Counted from the stretch's first letter, positions 34,268 through 43,246 are shown. The stretch: DNA of 64,000 nucleotides from Streptomyces sp. WM6386 (GCF_000972385.1 NZ_JXTE01000010.1:1-64000), one strand, 5' to 3'. Notes: a model not told the origin generated them from the letters alone. Numbers and translations: made by a program.

Positions 34268-34305
34268 GTAACACGGGGTTCACATTGGAGCAATGATCGG
34301 GAAAT
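34268..34305 (+). promoter_or_regulatory. GlnR binding box upstream of glnII
   Basis: GTAAC, TTCAC, GCAAT and GAAAT are separated by exactly 6 bases each (34268, 34279, 34290, 34301). The spacing equals that of the glnA box at 25045, with weaker inner sites. A TTGACA hexamer inside a GCCTG/CAGGC hairpin (34307-34320) follows. Confidence 0.8.
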
Positions 34306-34407
34306 CGCCTGTTGACAGGCTGCCGGGCATCAAGCGCGGCGTTTCAGTGCCGCAGCGCCGCAGCACCCGCACATGCGCCTAGAGACCCACCCCGAAGGAT
34401 GTGTCCC

Positions 34408-35436
34408 GTGACCTTCAAGGCTGAGTACATCTGGATCGACGGCACCGAGCCGACGGCCAAGCTTCGCTCGAAGACCAAGATACTCGCCGACGACGCCAAG
34501 GGCGCCGAGCTGCCGATCTGGGGCTTCGACGGTTCCTCCACGAACCAGGCCGAGGGTCACGCGTCCGACCGTGTGCTCAAGCCGGTGTTCACCTGCCCGG
34601 ACCCGATCCGTGGCGGCGACGACATCCTGGTCCTGTGTGAGGTCCTCAACATCGACTTCACGCCGCACTCCTCCAACACCCGCGCCGCGCTGGCCGAGGT
34701 CGCCGAGAAGTTCGCCGCTCAGGAGCCGATCTTCGGCATCGAGCAGGAGTACACGTTCTTCAAGGACGGCTACCCGCTCGGCTTCCCCAAGGGCGGCTTC
34801 CCGGCCCCCCAGGGCGGCTACTACTGCGGTGTCGGCGCCGACGAGATCTTCGGCCGTGACGTCGTCGAGGCCCACCTGGACAACTGCCTGAAGGCGGGTC
34901 TGGCGATCTCCGGCATCAACGCCGAGGTCATGCCCGGTCAGTGGGAGTTCCAGGTCGGCCCGGTCTCCCCGCTGGAGGTCTCCGACCACCTGTGGGTGGC
35001 CCGCTGGCTGCTCTACCGCACCGCCGAGGACTTCGACATCTCCGCCACCCTGGACCCGAAGCCGGTCAAGGGCGACTGGAACGGCGCGGGCGCGCACACC
35101 AACTTCTCCACCAAGGCGATGCGCGAGACGTACGAGGCGATCATCACCGCCGCCGAGTCGCTCGGTGAGGGCTCCAAGCCCCTCGACCACGTCAAGCACT
35201 ACGGCGCCGGCATCGACGACCGTCTGACCGGTCTGCACGAGACCGCCCCGTGGAACGAGTACTCCTACGGTGTCTCCAACCGTGGCGCCTCGGTCCGTAT
35301 CCCGTGGCAGGTCGAGAAGGACGGCAAGGGTTACATCGAGGACCGCCGTCCGAACGCCAACGTCGACCCGTACCTGGTGACGCGTCTGATCGTCGACACG
35401 TGCTGCTCCGCGCTGGAGAAGGCCGGTCAGGTCTGA
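34408..35436 (+). CDS. glnII: Glutamine synthetase type II (eukaryote-like)
   Basis: 342 residues, full length for GSII. GTG 34408 with GAAGGA 8 bases upstream. The beta-grasp start (TFKAEYIWIDGTEPTAKLRS) and GFDGSSTNQAEG, EQEYTFFKDGYPLGFP, MPGQWEFQVGP, NGAGAHTNFSTK are diagnostic. It makes glutamine but is heat-labile and not adenylylated, in contrast to GlnA. The GlnR box upstream predicts induction in low nitrogen. Followed by a strong terminator. Confidence 0.97.
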   Translation: MTFKAEYIWIDGTEPTAKLRSKTKILADDAKGAELPIWGFDGSSTNQAEGHASDRVLKPVFTCPDPIRGGDDILVLCEVLNIDFTPHSSNTRAALAEVAEKFAAQEPIFGIEQEYTFFKDGYPLGFPKGGFPAPQGGYYCGVGADEIFGRDVVEAHLDNCLKAGLAISGINAEVMPGQWEFQVGPVSPLEVSDHLWVARWLLYRTAEDFDISATLDPKPVKGDWNGAGAHTNFSTKAMRETYEAIITAAESLGEGSKPLDHVKHYGAGIDDRLTGLHETAPWNEYSYGVSNRGASVRIPWQVEKDGKGYIEDRRPNANVDPYLVTRLIVDTCCSALEKAGQV

Positions 35437-35457
35437 TCCGCCGGCCAGTGGCTTCTT

Positions 35458-35488
35458 GAGGGGCGTCCACCTTCGGTGGGCGCCCCTC
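35458..35488 (+). terminator. glnII terminator
   Basis: 14-base arms 35458-35471 and 35475-35488 (GAGGGGCG.../...CGCCCCTC) pair with one G-U position around TTC. Confidence 0.88.
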
Positions 35489-35523
35489 GGTGCGTTGTCA
35501 GCGGGACGTGCGAAGGTGGGGGC

Positions 35524-36444
35524 ATGGAGATCGACGGGGGCTCGCTCGACATCAAGGTCGAGACGGAGAACTACGAGACGCACACCCGGATTTCGGCCGC
35601 GCGCCTGCGCGAGCTGGTGCACCGGATCGGGGGCAGCGGCGATCACTTCCTGATCGCGCAGCGGATACCGGACCGGCCGGCGGTGTTCATCCAGGTCGCC
35701 CACGAGCCGGGTGGGGTCTACGAGTTCCAGCACCGCACCGGCTCGGTCCCCCACATGTGGGTGACCGAGGTGACGGACCCGGACCTCGTCGCGGACGTCA
35801 TGGCGCGCTGGGCGCGGCAGGAGAAGGACTGGGACGCCGGGGTCACCTGGCAGCGCGACGAGCTCGCGGCGCCCCAGGAGGTGCCGCCGCCCGACCCGGA
35901 GGTCGCCGCGCAGGCCGAGAAGTACGTGCGCGAGACGCTTGCCGACGGCTATCTCGGCCTCAAGGAGATCATCCGCGAGACCGTGTACATGGTGGAGGAC
36001 CGGCTCACCACCGCCCAGGCCCGCCCGATCGTCGAGCGGCTGTGGCTGGAGCGGGTCGAGGAGCAGGAGACCTGGTCGGGGCCGACCGACCCGGACCGCC
36101 TGGAGCGGGCGTTCGCCGCGCTGGAGGGCGACGGCATCGTCGCGCGGGAGAACTTCACGTGTTGCGGCGGCTGCGGGAAGGCGGAGATCGGCGCCGAGAT
36201 GGCGGACGCGGGCGCCCGGGGATTCGTCTTCTTCCACTACCAGTGCACCCGTAGCGCGGCCGAGCACGACGAACTCACCCTCTACTACGGAGACATCGAC
36301 AACAGCCCGGAGGCCACCGCCGCCGTGGGCCGCAAGATCGTCGCCGCTCTCGATGCCGCCGGGTTGTCCACGGAGTGGGACGGCAGTGCGGACAAGACCA
36401 TCACCATCACTCCCCTGGTCTGGCGCAAACGCCTGATGGGGTGA
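35524..36444 (+). CDS. Conserved hypothetical protein (DUF6891-like)
   Basis: 306 residues from ATG 35524. Two parts: an N-terminal domain of about 140 residues (LRELVHRIGGSGDHFLIAQR ... VTDPDLVADVMARWARQ) and a C-terminal domain starting near PIVERLWLERVEEQ with NFTCCGGCGKAEIGAEM, GFVFFHYQCT and LTLYYGDIDN, which matches DUF6891. The CC-x-x-C and a distant Cys could bind metal. No signal peptide. Function unknown. Confidence 0.72.
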   Translation: MEIDGGSLDIKVETENYETHTRISAARLRELVHRIGGSGDHFLIAQRIPDRPAVFIQVAHEPGGVYEFQHRTGSVPHMWVTEVTDPDLVADVMARWARQEKDWDAGVTWQRDELAAPQEVPPPDPEVAAQAEKYVRETLADGYLGLKEIIRETVYMVEDRLTTAQARPIVERLWLERVEEQETWSGPTDPDRLERAFAALEGDGIVARENFTCCGGCGKAEIGAEMADAGARGFVFFHYQCTRSAAEHDELTLYYGDIDNSPEATAAVGRKIVAALDAAGLSTEWDGSADKTITITPLVWRKRLMG

Positions 36445-36503
36445 GGCACACCACGCTCGATTTCCTGTCGAAGAAGCGTCCAAGCAGTGAGAGGAGTCTC
36501 CTG

Positions 36504-36656
36504 TTGCGGGCCTGTGTCTGCTTCAATGAGCGCATGGCCAGCTTCCAGAACCCCAGCGCGACGGGTCGCCATGACCTCGAGCCGTTCTGGCCCTCCCGTC
36601 AGCACCATGACTTCGACCGGGTGTGTTGCCGCGCGGTGAACGCGCGGGCCCTCTAA
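36504..36656 (+). CDS. Candidate Cys-containing leader peptide upstream of a winged-helix regulator
   Basis: An open frame of 50 codons from TTG 36504 (GAGAGGAG 7-8 bases upstream), or 40 codons from ATG 36534 without a good site. The N-terminal part has ACVCF and the C-terminal part reads RQHHDFDRVCCRAV. The H-x-D-x-x-R-V...C pattern resembles the leader peptides annotated before many Streptomyces regulatory and sulfur genes. It lies 87 bases before the winged-helix gene at 36744 in an otherwise gene-free 299-base gap. Confidence 0.45.
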   Translation: MRACVCFNERMASFQNPSATGRHDLEPFWPSRQHHDFDRVCCRAVNARAL

Positions 36657-36743
36657 AGCCGTACACCCCTTCGGCCTTCGGCCAGCGCGCAGTCGACGTA
36701 CGTCCACCGACGAACCTCCTCGCGCGAAAAGAGCTGACTTCTC

Positions 36744-37307
36744 ATGGCGACCACTCGTTCCCTGTCCACCGCCACTCTCCCCACCCCGTCCGAGAGCGGC
36801 GCACGGCATCGACTCCGGGCCGTCGGCCCGGACGACGTCCCCGGCGTCGTGGACTTCCTGCCGCCCGGCGCCACCTGGCTGCCCGCCCCGCAGCACACCC
36901 TGCCCACCCTGCCGGGCCGGCCGCCGATGATCGGCTACCTGGTGCTCGTCCCGGCCGACCAGCAGCCGCCCCTCCTGCCGGACCCGGCGGGCCAGGCCGG
37001 CGAGGCCGAGGGCGACCCGCTCGTCCGTATCGACACCGTGCAGCGCACCGCCGAGGTGAACGGCACGGAACTCGACCTGACCTACCTGGAGTTCGAGCTC
37101 CTCGCCCATCTCGTCGCGCACCCGCACCGGGTGCACACCCGCGACCAGCTGGTCACCACGGTGTGGGGCTACGGACATGTGGGCGACGGCCGTACCGTCG
37201 ACGTCCACATCGCCCGGCTGCGCCGCAAGCTGGGCGCCGAGAACCGCCAGGCGATCCAGACGATCCGCCGGGTCGGCTACAAGTACTCCCCGCCGACCGG
37301 GCGCTGA
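36744..37307 (+). CDS. Orphan winged-helix (OmpR/PhoB-type) transcriptional regulator
   Basis: 187 residues from ATG 36744. The C-terminal DNA-binding domain is complete: DLTYLEFELLAHLVAHPHRV, RDQLVTTVWGYGHVGDGRTV, DVHIARLRRKLG, TIRRVGYKYSP. The N-terminal 90 residues are too short and lack the Asp and Lys of a receiver domain, so it is not phosphorylated like a normal response regulator. No kinase is adjacent. A candidate leader peptide precedes it, suggesting attenuation control. Confidence 0.85.
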   Translation: MATTRSLSTATLPTPSESGARHRLRAVGPDDVPGVVDFLPPGATWLPAPQHTLPTLPGRPPMIGYLVLVPADQQPPLLPDPAGQAGEAEGDPLVRIDTVQRTAEVNGTELDLTYLEFELLAHLVAHPHRVHTRDQLVTTVWGYGHVGDGRTVDVHIARLRRKLGAENRQAIQTIRRVGYKYSPPTGR

Positions 37308-37376
37308 CGGCACCGGTCGTCTGCTGACGGCAAATATGCCTCCCGTGCGGCCGCTTCGGCGTGCAGAGTCGGTGCC

Positions 37377-38384
37377 ATGAGACTTCTGGTGCTGGGCGGT
37401 ACGGAGTTCGCGGGACGGGCCGTCGTCGAGGCGGCCCTCGGGCGCGGCTGGGACGTGACCGTCTTCCATCGTGGACGGCACACACCCGTGGCCGGGGTGC
37501 GGTCGCTGCACGGCGACCGCACCGCTCCCGACGGGCTCGCCGCACTCGCCGGGAGCGGCGGCTCCTGGGACGCCGTCGTCGACACCTGGTCGGCAGCGCC
37601 GTCCGCGGTGCGGGACGCGGCGCGGCTGCTGCGGGACCGCGTCGGGCGGTATGTGTATGTGTCGAGCCGCTCGGTGTACGCGTGGGCGCCGCCCCCCGGG
37701 TACACCGAGGAAGCTCCTCTGGTGGAGGGCGCCTCCGCCGACGCCGGGCAGAGCGACTACGCCCGGGACAAGCTGGGCGGTGAGCTGGCCGCGACCGAGG
37801 TCTTCGGCGCGGACCGCTCGCTGCTCGTCCGGGCGGGGCTGATCATCGGGCCATACGAGAACATCGGGCGGCTGCCGTGGTGGCTGCACCGGATCGCGCG
37901 GGGCGGTCCGGTGCTGGCGCCCGGGCCGCGGGAGCTGCCGTTGCAGTGCATCGACGTCCGGGACCTCGCCGAGTGGGTCCTCGGGGCGGTGGAGCGGGAG
38001 CTGAGCGGACCGTACAACGTGACGGGCGAGCGTGGGCACACCACCATGGGCGCGCTCCTCGACGCCTGCTCGAAGGTGACCGCAGGCGCCGCCGACCTGC
38101 GGTGGACCGACCCGGACGTGGTGCTCGGCGCGGGAATCGAGCCGTGGACCCAGCTGCCGGTGTGGGTGCCGCCGGGCAGTGATCTGGAAGCCGCGCTGCA
38201 CAGCGCCGACGTCTCGCGGGCCGTCGGGGCGGGGCTGCGCTGCCGGCCGGTGGCGGAGACCGTGGCCGACACCTGGAGCTGGCTGCGGGAGATCGGCGGG
38301 AGCGCGCCGCAGCGGCCCGACCGGCCCGCGGTGGGCCTTGACCCGGCGGTGGAGGCGAAGGTGCTGGGCCTCGACGCGGCGTGA
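37377..38384 (+). CDS. NAD-dependent epimerase/reductase (extended SDR)
   Basis: 335 residues from ATG 37377. Rossmann start MRLLVLGGTEFAGRAVVEAAL with the GGTEFAG variant, HRGRHTP, active-site region YVSSRSVYAWAP and SDYARDK (Tyr-x-x-x-Lys). The C-terminal substrate domain has the WWLHRIARGGPVLAPGP pattern of the NAD-dependent epimerase/CSP41-like subgroup. Substrate unknown. Confidence 0.86.
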   Translation: MRLLVLGGTEFAGRAVVEAALGRGWDVTVFHRGRHTPVAGVRSLHGDRTAPDGLAALAGSGGSWDAVVDTWSAAPSAVRDAARLLRDRVGRYVYVSSRSVYAWAPPPGYTEEAPLVEGASADAGQSDYARDKLGGELAATEVFGADRSLLVRAGLIIGPYENIGRLPWWLHRIARGGPVLAPGPRELPLQCIDVRDLAEWVLGAVERELSGPYNVTGERGHTTMGALLDACSKVTAGAADLRWTDPDVVLGAGIEPWTQLPVWVPPGSDLEAALHSADVSRAVGAGLRCRPVAETVADTWSWLREIGGSAPQRPDRPAVGLDPAVEAKVLGLDAA

Positions 38385-38389
38385 CGGGG

Positions 38390-38421
38390 GGCGCACCAAG
38401 GGGTGTACCAGGGGGTGTACC
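38390..38421 (+). promoter_or_regulatory. Direct repeats GGGTGTACC upstream of the two-component genes
   Basis: GGGTGTACC occurs at 38401-38409 and 38413-38421 (12-bp period), preceded by the variant GGCGCACC at 38390. It sits 70 bases before the histidine kinase gene and may be an operator array. Its function is unproven. Confidence 0.4.
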
Positions 38422-38490
38422 CAGCACCACCCCCTGACCCGGTGTCCAAGCCCCGTGCCCCCGCCCGCCCCCTCGGCCAGACTGGCTGCC

Positions 38491-39756
38491 ATGGACATCG
38501 AGACACCGCGCGACAGCGGTCGCACAGGGGCAAAAGGCATGGGGCGGGCGGCGGTTCGGGGGTTGGGGCTGGCGCTGGTGGCGCTGCCGGGGGCCGTGCT
38601 CTGCTTCACGCTCTCCCTGGTGTCCTTCGCGCTGATCCCGATCGGGGTCGGGATCGTCACCACACCGTGGGTGCTGACCGGCGTACGGGCGTTCGCGGAC
38701 TGGCGGCGGGTGCTGGCCGCCGAGTGGGGCGGGGTGCGGATCCCGTCGGCGTACCGGCCGATCCCCCAGGACGCCAACCCGTGGACGCGCACCTTCGGCA
38801 TGCTGCGGGACCCGGCGACCTGGCGGGACTTCCGGTGGCTGCCGGTCGACATGACGGCGGGCTTCGTCACCGCGCTGCTGCCTGCCGTGCTCGTGCTCTA
38901 CCCCCTGGAGGGGTTCGCGCTGGCGGCGGGGCTGTGGCGGGTGTTCCCCGACGGGTACTGGTACGGATTCGTCCCCGTCACCGGACAGGCCTCGGCGCTG
39001 GCCGCCGCCGCCCTCGGGCTCGTCATCCTCTTCTTCGGCCACTTCTTCGCCCCCCGGGCGCTCCAGGCCCACTTCCGGCTCACCAAGGCCGTTCTCGGTG
39101 CCGGCCGGGGTGAACTCGCCGAGCGGGTACGGGTGCTGACCGAGACGCGGCGCGATGCCGTGGACACCTCCGCCGCCGAACTGCGGCGCATCGAGCGGGA
39201 TCTGCACGACGGGGCGCAGGCCCGGCTGGTCGCCATGGGCATGGACCTGGGCACCATCGAGATGCTCCTCGACAAGGACCCGGGGAAAGCCAAGGAGTTG
39301 CTCGCGCAGACCCGCAAGTCCTCCGTCGACGCCCTGGCCGAACTGCGCGACCTGGTCCGCGGCATCCATCCGCCGGTGCTGGCCGAGCGTGGACTGGGGG
39401 ACGCCGTGAAGGCGTTGGCGCTGCGGCTGCCGCTGCCCTCCGAGGTGACGGTGGAGCTGACCGGGCGGGCGGACGCGCCGGTCGAGGCGGCGGCGTACTT
39501 CGCGATCAGCGAGGTCCTCACCAACGCCGTGAAGCACTCCGGCGCCGACCGGCTCTGGATCGACCTGCACCACACCGAGGGCATGCTGCGGATCACCGTC
39601 ACCGACGACGGCAAGGGCGGCGCGGCGATCGGGGCGGGTTCGGGTCTGGCCGGGGTCGAGCGCCGGCTGGGTACATTCGACGGCGTCCTGGCCGTCAGCA
39701 GCCCCGCGGGCGGTCCCACCATGGTGACCATGGAGATCCCTTGCGTGTTGTCCTAG
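38491..39756 (+). CDS. NarL-type sensor histidine kinase
   Basis: 421 residues from ATG 38491. Four membrane helices in the N-terminal half with a short extracytoplasmic loop (VALPGAVLCFTLSLVSFALI, MTAGFVTALLPAVLVLYPL, ASALAAAALGLVILFFGHFF), then the HisKA_3 dimerisation helix ELRRIERDLHDGAQARLVAMG (phospho-His in DLHDG) and ATPase domain with N-box ISEVLTNAVKHSGADRLWID and VTDDGKGGA. Membrane sensing is suggested. It overlaps the response-regulator gene by 16 bases. Confidence 0.93.
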   Translation: MDIETPRDSGRTGAKGMGRAAVRGLGLALVALPGAVLCFTLSLVSFALIPIGVGIVTTPWVLTGVRAFADWRRVLAAEWGGVRIPSAYRPIPQDANPWTRTFGMLRDPATWRDFRWLPVDMTAGFVTALLPAVLVLYPLEGFALAAGLWRVFPDGYWYGFVPVTGQASALAAAALGLVILFFGHFFAPRALQAHFRLTKAVLGAGRGELAERVRVLTETRRDAVDTSAAELRRIERDLHDGAQARLVAMGMDLGTIEMLLDKDPGKAKELLAQTRKSSVDALAELRDLVRGIHPPVLAERGLGDAVKALALRLPLPSEVTVELTGRADAPVEAAAYFAISEVLTNAVKHSGADRLWIDLHHTEGMLRITVTDDGKGGAAIGAGSGLAGVERRLGTFDGVLAVSSPAGGPTMVTMEIPCVLS

Positions 39757-40394
39757 CCGAAGACCTGTTCCTGCTGCGCGACGGACTGGTCCGGCTGCTG
39801 GAAGCCCACGACTTCGAGATCGCCGCGGCCGTCGAGTCCGGCCCCGAGCTCGCCCGCGCGCTGGCCGAGCTGGAGCCGGACGTCGCCGTGGTCGACGTAC
39901 GGCTGCCTCCCACGCACACCGATGAGGGCCTGCAGTGTGCGCTCGACGCCCGCCGGGCGCGGCCCGGGCTTCCCGTGCTGGTGCTGTCGCAGCACGTGGA
40001 GCAGCTGTACGCGCGCGAACTGCTGGCCGACGGCACCGGCGCCGTGGGGTATCTGCTCAAGGACCGGGTGTTCGACGCGGCGCAGTTCGTGGACGCCGTG
40101 CACCGGGTGGCGGCGGGCGGCACCGCGATGGACCCACAGGTCATCCAGCAGTTGCTGACCCGGCGGGCCGCCGCGGACCAGCCGCTGGGCCGGCTGACCC
40201 CGCGGGAGCTGGAGGTGCTGGAGCTGATGGCGCAGGGCCGGTCCAACGCGGCGATCGCGGGACAGCTCGTCGTCACAGAACGGGCCATTGCCAAGCACAC
40301 CTCCAACATCTTCACCAAACTGGACCTCGAGGTGTCGGATGACGACAATCGACGCGTTCTGGCGGTCCTCGCCTATCTGGACCAGGGCCGGTGA
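39741..40394 (+). CDS. NarL-family response regulator
   Basis: 217 residues. TTG 39741 lies 5 bases after GGAG and within the kinase 3' end; the protein begins MRVVLAEDLFLLRDGLVRLL. The receiver domain has the acidic pair ED, phosphorylatable Asp in VAVVDVRLPP and Lys in YLLKDRV. The LuxR-type output helix is LTPRELEVLELMAQGRSNAAIAGQLVVTERAIAKH. It pairs with the kinase just upstream. Targets are not indicated; the DUF1996 gene downstream has its own promoter region. Confidence 0.93.
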   Translation: MRVVLAEDLFLLRDGLVRLLEAHDFEIAAAVESGPELARALAELEPDVAVVDVRLPPTHTDEGLQCALDARRARPGLPVLVLSQHVEQLYARELLADGTGAVGYLLKDRVFDAAQFVDAVHRVAAGGTAMDPQVIQQLLTRRAAADQPLGRLTPRELEVLELMAQGRSNAAIAGQLVVTERAIAKHTSNIFTKLDLEVSDDDNRRVLAVLAYLDQGR

Positions 40395-40574
40395 ACGGTT
40401 GCTGATTTTCTGTAACTTCCGCTGTTCAGGCGATTGTTGTGGCCGGACAGCCGAGTAATCCTCTGATTTGTTTGTGAGGCGACTGAACACCCGTGGGACC
40501 AGGTCCGTATGGAACTGCGCCGCTTCACTCCTGTCGGGCGACTCGACGCCCCGCAAGGAAGTCAGAGGAGTTCC

Positions 40575-42149
40575 ATGGGACGCAACATTCGCAAACGCCG
40601 TACGTCGATGACCACCAAGGTCGTGGCCGGGTCGGCAGCCCTAGCGCTCGGTGGGGGCGGGCTTGTCTGGGCGAACTTCTACGCCTCGGCGCATGAGTCG
40701 GGGTCGGGACAGAACCAGGTCAAGGCCGCCGCAGCACAGATCGCCACGATCCAGTGCCCGGACGTCGGCCAGAAGCTGACGAACGTCCCGAACGGCGCCC
40801 GGTCCGGCGTGAGTACGGAGCTGGCGAACCTGGACAAGCAGATCACGGAGGCCTACGCCCGGCTCGCCTCCACGCGCCAGGCGCAGACGAACGACACGGG
40901 ATTCGTCCAGAACGCGATCCTCGGCCCGCTCAAGGACAAGCGGACCGCGGCTCTGGACCGGATCCGGATCAACATCCAGCGCGCCGGCGGCGCCAACCCC
41001 AACCTGGGCCAGTTCGCCGGATGCACCGGCGTCCCGGCCGAGCAGCCGCAGACCAACGACGGCGAGGCCGGCCAGAACGACGGCGGTCAGCAGCAGGGCG
41101 ACGGTCAGCAGCAGGGTGACGGCCAGCAGCAGGGCGACGGTCAGGACCAGGGCCAGGACAACGGCCAGGATCAGGGTCAGGACCAGGGCAACGGCCAGCA
41201 GAACGGTCAGGGAGGCAACGGCCCGACGGCCGACGACTTCGTGGACATCACGCAGGTCCAGGCCAACGCCCAGCTGGGTGTGGGCGCCAACGGACTCGCG
41301 GCGAACGGCCGGTCGGGTTCGCGAGGCACCTTCACCACCAAGTGCGGCACCAACGGGAACGACAACCACAACACGGACAACGTGATCGTGGCGCCCGGTG
41401 TCTCCAACGGTGCTCACCACCTGCACGACTACGTCGGCAACCAGAGCAACGACGCGTTCGCGAGCGACCAGGAGCTGGCGGCGGCGCAGACCAGCTGCCA
41501 GAACCAGGGCGACAAGTCGTCGTACTTCTGGCCGGTGCTGCGACTGCAGGACGGTTCGCAGGACTTCGACCAGAACGCGGCCGGCGGTGGCACCGAGGGC
41601 AACGTGGGCACGATCCTCCAGCCCGCGCAGGCTCAGCTGAAGTTCGTCGGCAACAAGAAGGGCAACGTCGTCGCGATGCCGACGGCCCTGCGCATCATCA
41701 CCGGTGACGCCAAGGCGTTCGTCAACGGCAACGCCAACGCCAACGTGAACTGGAGCTGCACCGGCTTCGAGAACAAGGTCCAGCTCGAGGACAAGTACCC
41801 GATCTGCCCGCAGGGCAGCCAGGTGGTGCGCACGACCAACTTCCAGAGCTGCTGGGACGGTCAGAACATCGACAGCGCCAACCACCGCACCCACGTGGCG
41901 TTCGTCCAGGCCGACGGCACCTGCGCGAACAACTTCAAGGCGATCCCGCAGCTCCAGGTCCGGCTGGTCTACAACGTTCCGGCCCCGACCATCGAGAACG
42001 GGACGGTCGTGAACCCGTACGCGGTGGACACCTTCCCGGAGAACCTGCACAAGCCGATCACCGACCACAACGACTTCATCAACTTCTTCTCCGCGAACAC
42101 GATGAACAAGCTGGTCAAGTGCATCAACACCGGCCAGAAGTGCCAGTGA
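40575..42149 (+). CDS. Exported DUF1996 protein with Gln/Gly/Asp-rich linker
   Basis: 524 residues from ATG 40575 (AGAGGAG upstream). Signal region [20 protein letters not shown] then VWANFYASA. An N-terminal helical Cys-bounded domain ([10 protein letters not shown] ... LGQFAGCTG) leads to a linker of QQQGDG and QDQGQ repeats, then the DUF1996 domain (about residues 235-500): [51 protein letters not shown] and [19 protein letters not shown] with conserved His and Cys. DUF1996 proteins are usually secreted and associated with wall or oxidative enzymes in fungi and actinobacteria. Activity unknown. Confidence 0.88.
   Translation: MGRNIRKRRTSMTTKVVAGSAALALGGGGLVWANFYASAHESGSGQNQVKAAAAQIATIQCPDVGQKLTNVPNGARSGVSTELANLDKQITEAYARLASTRQAQTNDTGFVQNAILGPLKDKRTAALDRIRINIQRAGGANPNLGQFAGCTGVPAEQPQTNDGEAGQNDGGQQQGDGQQQGDGQQQGDGQDQGQDNGQDQGQDQGNGQQNGQGGNGPTADDFVDITQVQANAQLGVGANGLAANGRSGSRGTFTTKCGTNGNDNHNTDNVIVAPGVSNGAHHLHDYVGNQSNDAFASDQELAAAQTSCQNQGDKSSYFWPVLRLQDGSQDFDQNAAGGGTEGNVGTILQPAQAQLKFVGNKKGNVVAMPTALRIITGDAKAFVNGNANANVNWSCTGFENKVQLEDKYPICPQGSQVVRTTNFQSCWDGQNIDSANHRTHVAFVQADGTCANNFKAIPQLQVRLVYNVPAPTIENGTVVNPYAVDTFPENLHKPITDHNDFINFFSANTMNKLVKCINTGQKCQ
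41086..41216 (+). repeat. Low-complexity coding repeat, [11 protein letters not shown] units
   Basis: An 18-bp unit (GGTCAGCAGCAGGGCGAC and variants) is repeated in tandem, encoding QQQGDG about three times then QDQGQ-type units. It encodes the flexible linker of the DUF1996 protein. Lengths of such tracts vary between strains. Confidence 0.8.
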
Positions 42150-42161
42150 GCTAGCGCATGG

Positions 42162-42197
42162 GAAAGCCGGCGGTGGGATGTCCCACCGCCGGCTTTC
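42162..42197. terminator. Terminator after the DUF1996 gene
   Basis: 17-base perfect arms 42162-42178 and 42181-42197 (core AAAGCCGGCGGTGGGA) around TG. It stands between convergent genes and can serve both strands. Confidence 0.92.
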
Positions 42198-42203
42198 TCG
42201 TGC

Positions 42204-42617
42204 TCAGTGACTGCCGGAGTGCGCGGTGTGGTCCTGGCCCTCCTCGATGTCGCCGCCGAGCGTGGCGCGCAGGGTGGTCACCGTCTTGGTCTCGCCGACG
42301 GCGATCCACTTGCGGCCCACCAGGTAGTGACCGCCGTAGTCCTTGGCCCCGTTGATCCACTCGCGCTGGCCGCGGTCGGTGGCGAAGGTGGCCAGGATGA
42401 ACTTGCCGTCGGCGTCGCTCTTGCGGCACGAGGCCTGGCGGATCTCGTCGGCGTCGATCTGGATGGTCGGAGCGCAGCCCACCTCGGCGGCCAGGTGCTC
42501 GAGGCTGCCGGTCGCCGTCTCCGGTACGGCGGCCTTGTCGTCGTCGCCACCGGAGCCGCAGCCGGTCAGTACAAGAGCCGCCGCGGCAACCGCGAGCATC
42601 GGTCGGGTCAACCTCAT
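42204..42617 (-). CDS. Small lipoprotein of unknown function
   Basis: 137 residues from ATG 42617 (GGAGG upstream). MRLTRPMLAVAAAALVLTGC is a clean lipoprotein signal with Cys20. The mature part has two more Cys (EVGCAPTIQID, QASCRKSDAD) likely disulfide-linked, and FATDRGQREWINGAKDYGG. The family is common in Streptomyces but unnamed. Confidence 0.82.
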   Translation of the reverse strand: MRLTRPMLAVAAAALVLTGCGSGGDDDKAAVPETATGSLEHLAAEVGCAPTIQIDADEIRQASCRKSDADGKFILATFATDRGQREWINGAKDYGGHYLVGRKWIAVGETKTVTTLRATLGGDIEEGQDHTAHSGSH

Positions 42618-42727
42618 CTGTTCCTCCGGAACCTTCCCATGGGCCTGGGTGCCCGTCCCCTTGCATACGGCTGTGGGGCAAGGTGTGCTCAAATTCGCTG
42701 CCTTCGTGGGCACACCCGTGCGACAGT

Positions 42728-43246
42728 GTGCCGGTGAACGAGGACTGGGAACAGCAGATCACGGCCGCCTGGGCCACTTTCGACGAGTATCCCGAGGACC
42801 GGGCCGCCGATTTCCGGGCGGTGATCGACGCCCTGGTCGCCGAGCTTCCCGCCGGCAGCCCGGACGGCCCCTTCGAGCGGGCTTGCGCCTGGGACTCGAC
42901 CGGACACTCCGACAAGGCGGCCCCGCTGTACCGCGAGGCACTGGCCCTGGGGCTGAGCGGCTACAAGGGCCGCCGCGCCAAGATCCAGCTGTCCAGCTCG
43001 CTGCGGAACATCGGACAGGCCGAAGAGGGCGTCAAGCTGCTGACACCCGAACTCGACGCCCCTTCGGACGAGTTGGACGACGCCGTACGAGGGTGTCTGG
43101 CACTGTGCCTGTCCAGCCTCGGCCGGGACCGCGAGGGCCTCTCCCTCGTCCTGGGCGCGCTCGCCCCCCATCTGCCGCGCTACCAGCGGTCGATGGCCAA
43201 CTACGCGCGGGCGCTGGTCGAGCCGGAGGATCCGTCGGGGAGCTGA
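42728..43246 (+). CDS. Tetratricopeptide-repeat protein
   Basis: 172 residues from GTG 42728 (GTG 42734 is also possible). Helical pairs fit TPR_5-type proteins: FDEYPEDRAADFRAVIDALV, RACAWDSTGHSDKAAPLYRE, SLRNIGQAEEGVKLL, LALCLSSLGRDREGLSLVL. Cytoplasmic protein-protein interaction is likely; the partner is unknown. It overlaps no neighbour and faces away from the lipoprotein. Confidence 0.78.
   Translation: MPVNEDWEQQITAAWATFDEYPEDRAADFRAVIDALVAELPAGSPDGPFERACAWDSTGHSDKAAPLYREALALGLSGYKGRRAKIQLSSSLRNIGQAEEGVKLLTPELDAPSDELDDAVRGCLALCLSSLGRDREGLSLVLGALAPHLPRYQRSMANYARALVEPEDPSGS

Noticed and set aside
41086..41216. Tandem repeats that might suggest a CRISPR-like array
   Set aside because: The units are contiguous 15-18 bp codon repeats in frame within the DUF1996 gene, without spacers.
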